From Thermoplasmatota archaeon (GTDB lineage: Archaea; Thermoplasmatota; Thermoplasmata; UBA10834): a stretch of 20,546 nt of DNA. The stretch's first letter is position 1, and each line of letters opens with the position of its first letter. The stretch is taken from assembly GCA_022848805.1 (NCBI GenBank), contig JAJISI010000005.1:1-20546 (forward strand), written 5' to 3'. Shown piece after piece: positions 15,071 through 20,546 of the stretch. Both the position numbers and the translations under genes were made by a program. The notes under the pieces were generated by a model. The model worked only from the letters and a program-made list of their open reading frames with translations. It searched no databases and was not told the DNA's origin.

Positions 15071-16432
15071 GTTGTTGATATCGTCCCTCGACATCCGCCG
15101 TATTGGCCTGTGAAGATGCCTCCTGGATGCGACGGGAGGTTCATACCAGCCGGTACGTATCTCGCGGCTCACCTCTGCAATCTCCGCAGCGCCCGCAGGA
15201 GCACGCGCCCCGCACCTCTTGCATCGATATCCCTGACCGGCCCCGAGTGACCCCATCCGCTTCTCACATACGACGCAGAGAGGGTTGGCATCTTTCCTGT
15301 GCGCGACCGCCAGATGGAGCACATGAAGCTTCTCCGCGTTCAGGCTTCGAGGGGAATCGCGCACAGACCCATACACCTCGATCCCGTCGCCGGGAATCAG
15401 GTGCCTTGCAGCACGGTTCATGACACCGGACGGCTCGTAGAAGGCGACGTCGACCGCGTCCCCGTCAGACACATTCACGATCACGTGACCGCCCTCGACC
15501 GACCTGGGCGGCGCTGCCACGGTCGCTTGGACTCGCACGGACATCCCGGGCTCGAAATCGCGCACGCGACATCTGACAATGTGATCGTCCGTGCCCTGGT
15601 TCGTCAGGAACAGCAACCAACTGAGCGGGGGTTCCCCGCGTATCATCTTCCTCGCCTGCATCAGCTCGTCGGCCGAGTCGCCCCTGATGCCGAACAGCAC
15701 GGGGCATGGAGAGGCGGGCGTGATGGCGATGTGCTTGCTCTCAGAGTCGTAGTTGTGAAATGTGGACTTCATCTTGCGGTCCATCCTGATTACGCTTTCC
15801 CTGTCGACCGCGCGCTCCGTGCCGATCCGATCGGGAGTCCTGTACGATATGACTTCCCAGGTGCGATCGTGAGGGCGGCACGAAATCGCGGAGGTGGCTC
15901 CGATTATGCCTCTACCGTTCTTGTATCTCTTCCATGAGGCTCCGACCACCTTCAGCTCCCGCTCCACATCAGAGAGCTGCACGACTTCCCTGACCGCCCT
16001 CCAATAGATGCGTTGAGAGGGCTTCTTGTTCGTTGCCACCATCCCCGGGTTCGTCTTGTCGCAGTCGAATTCGGCCACCCGCTCAAGAACCCTCGCTGCG
16101 AGGGGCAATATCTCCTCCTGGTCGGCCGAGGAGCCGCGTGCGTAGCTCATCACGGGCCGACCGTCGATTGCGCCGCATACCCTGCCCGCCCCGACGCCCC
16201 GGCCAAGGGGGAGACAAACGGCGGCGTTTCCCCTGGTCTTCCACGGAACGTTCGGGTTGAGACGAACCAATCGGGGCAGACCGATCAGATCGAAGCACCT
16301 CAACTCGTCTAGGATGAGAGTCGCCAGGAATGTGGTGCACATGCCATGAGGGGAGTCCGTATCGTCGAATCCCAGGTATGTCGCGGACACACCCATGGCA
16401 ATGGAGGCCCTGCAGAAAATGGTTGCTGTCAT
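15062..16432 (-). CDS. tiaS: tRNA(Ile2) 2-agmatinylcytidine synthetase TiaS
   Basis: TiaS attaches agmatine to C34 of the CAU-anticodon tRNA-Ile so that it reads AUA; it is essential in archaea. The N-terminal GFDDTDSPHGMCT (21-33) is the family hallmark. Next come the conserved NPNVPWKTRGNAAV and TNPGMVATNKKP, an OB-fold domain (VQATVAAPPRS...GDAVDVAFYEPSG), and a C-terminal zinc ribbon with Cys386, Cys389, Cys404 and Cys407. At 456 residues the length is right. The ATG at 16432 overlaps the stop of the upstream gene as ATGA; the ATG at 16396, nearer the DDTDS motif, is an alternative. It is coupled to an exported OB-like protein and followed by the thiolase. Confidence 0.95.
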   Translation of the reverse strand: MTATIFCRASIAMGVSATYLGFDDTDSPHGMCTTFLATLILDELRCFDLIGLPRLVRLNPNVPWKTRGNAAVCLPLGRGVGAGRVCGAIDGRPVMSYARGSSADQEEILPLAARVLERVAEFDCDKTNPGMVATNKKPSQRIYWRAVREVVQLSDVERELKVVGASWKRYKNGRGIIGATSAISCRPHDRTWEVISYRTPDRIGTERAVDRESVIRMDRKMKSTFHNYDSESKHIAITPASPCPVLFGIRGDSADELMQARKMIRGEPPLSWLLFLTNQGTDDHIVRCRVRDFEPGMSVRVQATVAAPPRSVEGGHVIVNVSDGDAVDVAFYEPSGVMNRAARHLIPGDGIEVYGSVRDSPRSLNAEKLHVLHLAVAHRKDANPLCVVCEKRMGSLGAGQGYRCKRCGARAPAGAAEIAEVSREIRTGWYEPPVASRRHLHRPIRRMSRDDINNLL

Positions 16433-17079
16433 GGAGCTGCGTGTAGCGACCATGCCTGGAGAACTATCGTCATCGACTGCAGGTCGACGAGCAGGGTGCA
16501 ATCCACGATGACCGACTCGCCCAAGAGGCCCGTTGAGAGCCCCTCCGGGAGATGGAGAGATATCCCGCGCCCGTTGGACAAGCTACGGAGGAATAGAGAA
16601 TCGCCGCTGCACTCCAGCCCACCAGTCACGTTGAACCTGTCGAACTCGAATAGCCGCCAATTGTCACACAGGAACTCCACTGAGAGCACGAACTCGGAGT
16701 GACACAACAAGGAGACCGTGTCCCTGGACGCGAAGACTATCACGCTGGAGGCGTCCCTAGCCACCGCCCCCTCCACCCTAATTAGGTCGCCGATCGAAAT
16801 GAGGGTGCACAGCGCCGGCGCCCGGGTCGGGGAGCATATGGCACGGATCTCGGCCCCGCCGCATCGGTCCACGAGCGTCACCACTTCGGTACCAGAGTCG
16901 TAGGAGCGGTGTGCGGTCACTACGCCGACCACGCGCACTGGCGTCCCCTCCTCGACGGATAGGCAATCCTTAACCTCCACCGTCGGAGGAACGGCTGCAG
17001 AGGCGGCGAGTAGCGCAGAACTCAGGGTTACTACCAAGAGAAGGCAGGCGATTCTGGTTCGGTGGCTCTGAGCGTCCAC
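16429..17079 (-). CDS. Exported protein with two OB-fold-like repeats
   Basis: I do not recognise a named family. A Sec-type signal peptide spans about residues 1-30 (basic RTR, hydrophobic ACLLLVVTLSSALLAA, then SAA). The mature part has two beta-rich repeats. The first (about 34-120; TPVRVVGVVTAHRSYDSG, VVTLVDRCGGAEIRAI) looks like the OB fold of tRNA_anti-type domains. The second (about 126-212) is weaker. The mature part holds eight cysteines (39, 73, 82, 91, 126, 138, 157, 194), consistent with disulfides outside the cell. The start is a GTG; no in-frame ATG lies near the signal peptide. Its stop overlaps the tiaS start by 4 nt, although an exported protein has no obvious role in tRNA modification. 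A long palindrome lies about 33-52 nt upstream. Confidence 0.72.
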   Translation of the reverse strand: MDAQSHRTRIACLLLVVTLSSALLAASAAVPPTVEVKDCLSVEEGTPVRVVGVVTAHRSYDSGTEVVTLVDRCGGAEIRAICSPTRAPALCTLISIGDLIRVEGAVARDASSVIVFASRDTVSLLCHSEFVLSVEFLCDNWRLFEFDRFNVTGGLECSGDSLFLRSLSNGRGISLHLPEGLSTGLLGESVIVDCTLLVDLQSMTIVLQAWSLHAAP

Positions 17080-17111
17080 GCAGGACGATCGGATGCTAGG
17101 CGGTTCAGGAC

Positions 17112-17131
17112 ATCGACTACACGTAGTCGAT
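17112..17131. promoter_or_regulatory. 20-bp palindrome between divergent genes
   Basis: ATCGACTAC and GTAGTCGAT are perfect 9-bp arms separated by AC. It lies 33 nt upstream of the exported OB protein's GTG and about 60 nt upstream of the two-TM protein's start. The position suits an operator acting on either gene. A 2-nt spacer is too short for a stable RNA hairpin loop, so a dimeric protein site is the more likely reading. Confidence 0.5.
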
Positions 17132-17190
17132 CGGACGTTTTGAGAAATGATTAAGAGGTGTGCGGGAGTACGGGTTCATCAGGTGATGTC

Positions 17191-17577
17191 GTGTCCAAGA
17201 GCGTGCTGACGGAGTATAGGCTGGAACTGAGCGGGTTCCTCTGCGCGGTCGCAGCCTTCGTGACGCTGGTAGGCGTGACGGGCGTGTTTCTCCTGGACCG
17301 GCTCCCGTCCTATTTGTACGTCTTGCAGGAATTAGCGGAGCCGTTCGGGTCATGGGCATACTGGTTTCTCGTTGGGGGCCCCCTGCTTCTTGTGGGCGCG
17401 GGGTGGTGGCTGTACGATTATTTCAAGAAGACTCGGGCCCTGGCAAGACTGATCGCAACACCAAGCAAGGCCAAGTTCGTCAGGAACATGGACGAAATCG
17501 AATACCTAGCGTGGTCCTTACCCAGGCGTTTCGAGGTACGCATGTTCGAGAAGAAGCGTCGGTTCAATCTGAAATGA
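17191..17577 (+). CDS. Small two-TM membrane protein, possibly DUF3198
   Basis: A 128-residue protein with TM segments at about 13-36 (LSGFLCAVAAFVTLVGVTGV) and 55-77 (YWFLVGGPLLLVGAGWWLYD). A basic cytoplasmic tail follows, with SKAKFVRNMDEIEYLAWSLP and ending RMFEKKRRFNLK. The tail pattern, with two short TM helices ahead of it, resembles the archaeal DUF3198 family as I remember it; I hold this loosely. Function is unknown. The start is uncertain: GTG at 17191 has AGGTGAT upstream, while an earlier in-frame GTG at 17158 would add a poorly conserved-looking MCGSTGSSGDV. It is divergent from the exported OB protein gene and convergent with hflX (42-nt gap). Confidence 0.65.
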   Translation: MSKSVLTEYRLELSGFLCAVAAFVTLVGVTGVFLLDRLPSYLYVLQELAEPFGSWAYWFLVGGPLLLVGAGWWLYDYFKKTRALARLIATPSKAKFVRNMDEIEYLAWSLPRRFEVRMFEKKRRFNLK

Positions 17578-17619
17578 GGCGCTGAAGGTCGGCAACGGAA
17601 AGGGGGGCCCCTTCGCTTC

Positions 17620-18966
17620 CTATGGACGGTCTTCACACGCGATGCCGTCATCAGACGATGCATCACGGGTCGTTACCACGACTCCGCCGATGGCTTCGAT
17701 TCTACCCGTCAGTTTCTGCACTTCGTTCATCCGACACCTGAGAACGATCCCGACCGCGTCATCCGTCATCGTTTCTTCGATATCTGTAGAGTCGTGCAAT
17801 GCAGATAGGAGCGAGAGAGAGGTGTCTGTAATGGGGAGCGTCGCGACTAGAATACAACTACGGTCCTCTGATGCTTCGATTGCTGAAATCAACTTTGCGA
17901 GATCGATGTGATCGGTTGCGGATACAAGAAGCACATCAGAATTGGGGCGAATTGCCTCTATCACCTCTCGAAGCTCGTGATAAGAGTTGGGGGGAACCCG
18001 GTCTATCTTGTTTCCGACGATCAGCATCTTCTTTCCGCGTAATCTCGGGACAAGGATGTTTAGCGTAATCCTCAGCTTTTCTTCAACCAGGTCAAACGGT
18101 TCGGAAACGTCGATAACCACTAGAATCAAGTCCGCAAGAAAGATCTCTTCCAAAGTTGAGTTGAACGCGTTCACGAGATCTGGCGGGAGCTTGCTAATGA
18201 ATCCTACGGTGTCCGTTAGCAATATATTCCTCTTTGATTCACTCAGTCGCCTTGTTGTTGTTGATAACGTTGAGAAGAGTTTGTCGTCTACGGTTGTCTG
18301 AGAGCTGGAGAGTGCATTCAGTAGAGCGGACTTCCCTGCGTTCGTATAGCCCGCAAGAGAAACGAGAAAATACCCCTTTCTCCTTCTCAGCGCTCGTCGG
18401 ACTTCTCTTTGCTTAGAACGGATGTTCAAACTACGTTCTATACGTTTAATCTGACGTCTTGCATGCTCATAATAGACTTCGGTAGCATACGCGCCGCCAC
18501 TCAAGAACCCCGGGCGTTCCCCTTTCTTTGCCTTATGGATCCACTCTCTCAAGAATGGCAGTTCATATCTTAAAGTAGCAAGTGTAACCTGGTTCTTCGC
18601 TTCTTTCGTGTTCGCATGGTTGGCGAATATCCTCAAAATGACGCCAACCCGATCTATGCACTCTTTCTGGAAGAGCATTTCGAGAGCATGATGTTGCGAT
18701 GGTTTCAAGTCGCCGTTGACGACGATATAGTCGATGTCTGAGAGTGCCTCATCTTGTCCCACCTCCTCGACCTTTCCAGGACCAAGGTATGTCTTCCTAT
18801 GAGGGTTCCCCCTCCTTTGGACGATCACCTTATCGACGACGACCTCGAGAGTTTGAAGCAGTGCCCGGATTTCGTCTAAGTCATCATCTATCGACAACAA
18901 TACTGCACGTTTCAAGCTTGCTAATCCCCACCAATCGTACAAAATACTATCATAGTATATCGTCAT
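17620..18966 (-). CDS. hflX: GTPase HflX
   Basis: A ribosome-associated GTPase of the Obg-HflX class, involved in ribosome recycling or splitting under stress. The N-terminal domain (about 19-150) contains TYLGPGKVEEV, VILRIFANHANTKEAKNQV and LRYELPFLR. A basic coiled-coil linker follows (165-198). The G domain has G1 GYTNAGKS at 206-213, TDTVGF at 251-256 and NKID at 319-322. The bacterial GPGET motif is replaced by GAYATEV. The gene is clearly A/T-richer than its neighbours (22 G/C of 60 at 18421-18480). The ATG at 18966 is listed, but a TATA-like ATATACT (18954-18960) lies just inside it. A TTG at 18915, giving MKRAVLLSIDDDL, matches the usual family N-terminus and may be the true start. 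The in-frame extension to 19152 runs through origin repeats and is unlikely to be coding. Confidence 0.9.
   Translation of the reverse strand: MTIYYDSILYDWWGLASLKRAVLLSIDDDLDEIRALLQTLEVVVDKVIVQRRGNPHRKTYLGPGKVEEVGQDEALSDIDYIVVNGDLKPSQHHALEMLFQKECIDRVGVILRIFANHANTKEAKNQVTLATLRYELPFLREWIHKAKKGERPGFLSGGAYATEVYYEHARRQIKRIERSLNIRSKQREVRRALRRRKGYFLVSLAGYTNAGKSALLNALSSSQTTVDDKLFSTLSTTTRRLSESKRNILLTDTVGFISKLPPDLVNAFNSTLEEIFLADLILVVIDVSEPFDLVEEKLRITLNILVPRLRGKKMLIVGNKIDRVPPNSYHELREVIEAIRPNSDVLLVSATDHIDLAKLISAIEASEDRSCILVATLPITDTSLSLLSALHDSTDIEETMTDDAVGIVLRCRMNEVQKLTGRIEAIGGVVVTTRDASSDDGIACEDRP
18944..18958. promoter_or_regulatory. 15-bp A/T-rich palindrome at the 5' end of hflX
   Basis: ATACTAT and ATAGTAT are perfect 7-bp arms around one base. 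It overlaps a TATA-like sequence and would lie inside the gene if the ATG at 18966 is used, or in the leader/promoter if the TTG at 18915 is used. It may be a regulator site for hflX or part of the adjacent origin. Confidence 0.4.
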
Positions 18967-18991
18967 TTCCAGAGGAAATGAAGGAACGGGT
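18966..18991 (+). repeat. ORB-like element 1
   Basis: TTTCCAGAGGAAATG is followed by AAGGAACGGGT. The core is close to the archaeal ORB core TTCCAGTGGAAAC, with a weak G tract. The core is itself a palindrome (TTTCC-AGA-GGAAA). It overlaps the first base of the hflX ATG at 18966. Confidence 0.6.
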
Positions 18992-19049
18992 ACCCCGTCT
19001 TCACATGGAGCCTGCATCCCTACGCTTAACGCACGCGGAAAACGTCGGA

Positions 19050-19072
19050 GCTCCAATGGAAATAGAGGGGGG
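19050..19072 (+). repeat. ORB-like element 2
   Basis: TCCAATGGAAAT, then AGA, then six G in a row at 19067-19072. It has the ORB core plus the G string in the correct order and spacing, and is among the best matches in this region. It points toward the A/T-richer segment. Confidence 0.65.
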
Positions 19073-19227
19073 CGTCTCGCCAAGTTCGCAGAACGACATC
19101 CCACTTCTTTTATTCGTAACGCAGCATTTACCGCAAGTGCTGGCCGACCCAAATCCCCGAAATATTGACGCTGCGGATAAAATGGAGTCCTGGGATAATA
19201 TTAACCCTTAAGTACGCTCCGCGGCAT

Positions 19228-19256
19228 TCCCCAAATCCCTCAGTTTCATGTGGACT
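19228..19256 (-). repeat. ORB-like element 3 (reverse orientation)
   Basis: On the minus strand the element reads AGTCCACATGAAACTG followed by AGGGATTTGGGGA. The core TCCACaTGAA matches element 4 (TCCACcTGAA) and is close to the short ORB known from Methanothermobacter. It faces element 2 across the candidate unwinding segment. Confidence 0.65.
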
Positions 19257-19266
19257 GTGCGAACAC

Positions 19267-19296
19267 ATTTCCACCTGAAGTCTTAGGGGATGGGGG
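19267..19296 (+). repeat. ORB-like element 4, next to the orc1 promoter
   Basis: ATTTCCACCTGAAGTC is followed by TTAGGGGATGGGGG. It forms an inverted pair with element 3, with about 10 nt between them. It ends about 30 nt before the orc1 ATG, where the BRE/TATA would be expected, so Orc1 bound here could repress its own gene. Confidence 0.65.
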
Positions 19297-19326
19297 AGGA
19301 CTTTTCTGAGAGTCCAGGGGAATCAG

Positions 19327-20546
19327 ATGCAGGATACTATCTTTCAGCAACACATCCGACCAAAATCGATCTTCAGGGGTGGCAAGGACGTTCTAAGATC
19401 GTCCTACATCCCGGATGTCCTCCCGCATAGGGAGGAGCAGATAGATCAACTGGCATCCGTTCTAGTTACCGCGCTCGAAGGTCAAAGACCCTCGAACATC
19501 CTGCTATTCGGTAAGACCGGCACGGGCAAGACCGCGACTATCAAGTACGTCGGGAAGGAGCTCGAACGGGCCAACTCGGAAGAGGGCAACGTCCACTTCA
19601 TCTACATGAACTGCGAGGTCGTCGACACGCAGTATGGGATTCTCCAGAACCTGGGCAACTTGTTCATCAACGATTTCGAGGAACGGATACCGTTCACCGG
19701 ATGGAGCACTGAGCGCGTCTATCACATCCTCCGTGATAAGATAGACGAGACAAACCGCATCATAATCATCGTCCTCGATGAGATCGACAAGCTGGTTTCG
19801 AAGAGCGGGGACGATGTACTCTATCATCTCTGCAGGATCAACGATGACCTGAAGAACGCCAGGGTGAGCGTGATCGGGATATCCAACGACCTGAAATTCA
19901 CGGAGTTCCTAGACCCGCGGGTGCGCAGCTCCCTCAGCGAGGAGAGGATGGTCTTCCCACCATACAATGCGGAGCAGCTGAGGGACATACTTGGCCAGAG
20001 AGCATCCCTTGCGTTTGACGAGAACCTGCTCGAACCCTCCGTGATTCCGCTCTGTGCGGCGCTCGCCGCACAGGAGCACGGAGACGCGCGGCGAGCGCTC
20101 GATCTCTTGCGGGTCGCTGCGGAACTCGCGGAGCGTCACCATCTGTCCATAGTCACGGAATCCGAGGTCGTGAAGGCGAAGAACAAGATTGAGCTAGACT
20201 GCGTCACAGAGGCGGTCAGGACGCTACCTCTGCAGTCCAAGCTCGTTCTCATGGGCGTCGTGCTGAACGAGGAGAAAGGTAACGCGAAACTGACGACCGG
20301 AGACCTCTACGAGACCTACAAGGAGCTCTGCCAGTGTACCTCGGTAGCGATTCTGACTCAGCGGCGGGTCACCGACCTCATATCGGAGCTAGACATGCTG
20401 GGCCTCATACATGCCAGGGTGAAGTCTTTCGGGCGAGGCGGAAGGACGAAGGAGATCGAATTGAGCGTTCCGAACACCGAGGCCAAGTCTATTCTCCAGG
20501 ACGATGATACACTCGGCCAGCTGAAGAATTACACGCTTCGGTATCA
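19327..20546 (+). CDS. orc1: Orc1/Cdc6 replication initiator (3' end outside window)
   Basis: An archaeal origin-binding AAA+ initiator that binds ORB elements and recruits MCM. The frame stays open to the window edge: 406 codons, so the gene is nearly complete, since the family usually has about 400 or slightly more residues. Visible parts are the N-terminal VLRSSYIPDVLPHREEQ (22-38), Walker A GKTGTGKT (62-69), Walker B IIIIVLDEID (145-154), sensor 1 ISND (185-188), the RSSLSEERMVFPPYNAEQL region (200-218), and sensor 2 GDARRALDLLR (252-262). The C-terminal winged helix (about 288-390) contains LTTGDLYETYKELC, RRVTDLISELDMLGLI and GRGGRTKEIEL. The ATG has AGGGGA 5 nt upstream. ORB-like element 4 lies just upstream. 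Confidence 0.95.
   Translation, partial: MQDTIFQQHIRPKSIFRGGKDVLRSSYIPDVLPHREEQIDQLASVLVTALEGQRPSNILLFGKTGTGKTATIKYVGKELERANSEEGNVHFIYMNCEVVDTQYGILQNLGNLFINDFEERIPFTGWSTERVYHILRDKIDETNRIIIIVLDEIDKLVSKSGDDVLYHLCRINDDLKNARVSVIGISNDLKFTEFLDPRVRSSLSEERMVFPPYNAEQLRDILGQRASLAFDENLLEPSVIPLCAALAAQEHGDARRALDLLRVAAELAERHHLSIVTESEVVKAKNKIELDCVTEAVRTLPLQSKLVLMGVVLNEEKGNAKLTTGDLYETYKELCQCTSVAILTQRRVTDLISELDMLGLIHARVKSFGRGGRTKEIELSVPNTEAKSILQDDDTLGQLKNYTLRY

Larger units (their letters stand above)
18966..19326. other. Putative chromosomal replication origin (oriC) upstream of orc1/cdc6
   Basis: A stretch of about 360 bp with no credible gene lies between divergent hflX and orc1/cdc6. It contains four sequences resembling archaeal origin recognition boxes, at 18966, 19050, 19228 (reverse) and 19267. 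The second and third face each other across about 155 bp. That interval includes an A/T-richer part with AAATATT, GATAAAAT and GATAATATTAA (about 19159-19212), a candidate duplex-unwinding element. Archaeal origins are often next to an orc1/cdc6 gene and carry ORBs in inverted orientation around the unwinding region. Long open frames across this stretch have no recognisable protein pattern. Origin activity is inferred. Confidence 0.72.

Noticed and set aside
17600..17613. AAGGGG-GG-CCCCTT as a terminator between convergent genes
   Set aside because: The two-base loop is too short for a good hairpin and no T-run follows; archaeal terminators are mainly T-rich.
18967..19152. In-frame 62-codon N-terminal extension of HflX
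   Set aside because: It runs through ORB-like elements 1 and 2, does not resemble HflX N-termini, and has no ribosome binding site.
18744..19211. 155-codon open frame on the plus strand
   Set aside because: It overlaps hflX antisense and the putative origin, and has no recognisable domain.

Overview
The window looks like a piece of an archaeal chromosome, most likely from the Thermoplasmatota. The information-processing genes are archaeal in type: the primase small subunit, ribosomal protein L18a/LX, prefoldin alpha, a short FtsY, TiaS and Orc1/Cdc6. TATA-like boxes lie about 25-40 nt upstream of many starts, and several genes appear leaderless or nearly so. The Thermoplasmatota placement is inference, resting on general protein resemblance and a possible DUF3198 membrane protein. 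G+C is high by eye, apart from the hflX/origin segment at the right. Packing is dense: convergent genes end within 5-42 nt of each other, and one pair overlaps at the stop codons.

Layout, left to right. At 1-986 is the 3' part of a hexulose-6-phosphate synthase/RraA-like fusion, convergent with htpX (999-1907). At 2081-3553 is a GlcD-type FAD oxidase whose promoter carries an inverted repeat. From 6690 down to 3563 runs a complete ECF transporter operon: two ATPases, EcfT and an S component. At 6785-7669 a protein with two winged-helix-like domains is divergent from priS (7795-9024). A four-TM protein with a large outside domain (9067-9894) is convergent with a radical SAM enzyme (9900-10745). 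Next is the conserved archaeal operon rpl18a-pfdA-ftsY (10873-12515). On the opposite strand, transcribed leftward, are an exported OB-like protein, tiaS, a thiolase and an M20 peptidase (17079 down to 12512). A small two-TM protein (17191-17577) and an HflX GTPase (17620-18966, minus) follow. A gene-free stretch of about 360 bp then precedes orc1/cdc6 (19327 to the window end, 3' truncated).

The most notable region is 18966-19326. Directly upstream of orc1/cdc6 I see four copies of a motif resembling archaeal origin recognition boxes: a core close to TCCAnnTGAA or TCCAnnGGAAA followed by a G-rich tract. Two point right and one points left, flanking an A/T-richer segment. The fourth abuts the orc1 promoter. 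This is the expected layout of an archaeal replication origin with an autoregulated initiator gene. The adjoining hflX is visibly A/T-richer than the rest of the window.

Functional themes are replication (priS, orc1 and the putative origin), co-translational targeting and folding (ftsY, pfdA, L18a, HflX, HtpX), tRNA decoding (TiaS), vitamin or cofactor uptake (ECF transporter) and central or one-carbon metabolism (HPS-RraA, GlcD-like oxidase, thiolase). I found no transposons, CRISPR arrays, rRNA or tRNA genes.
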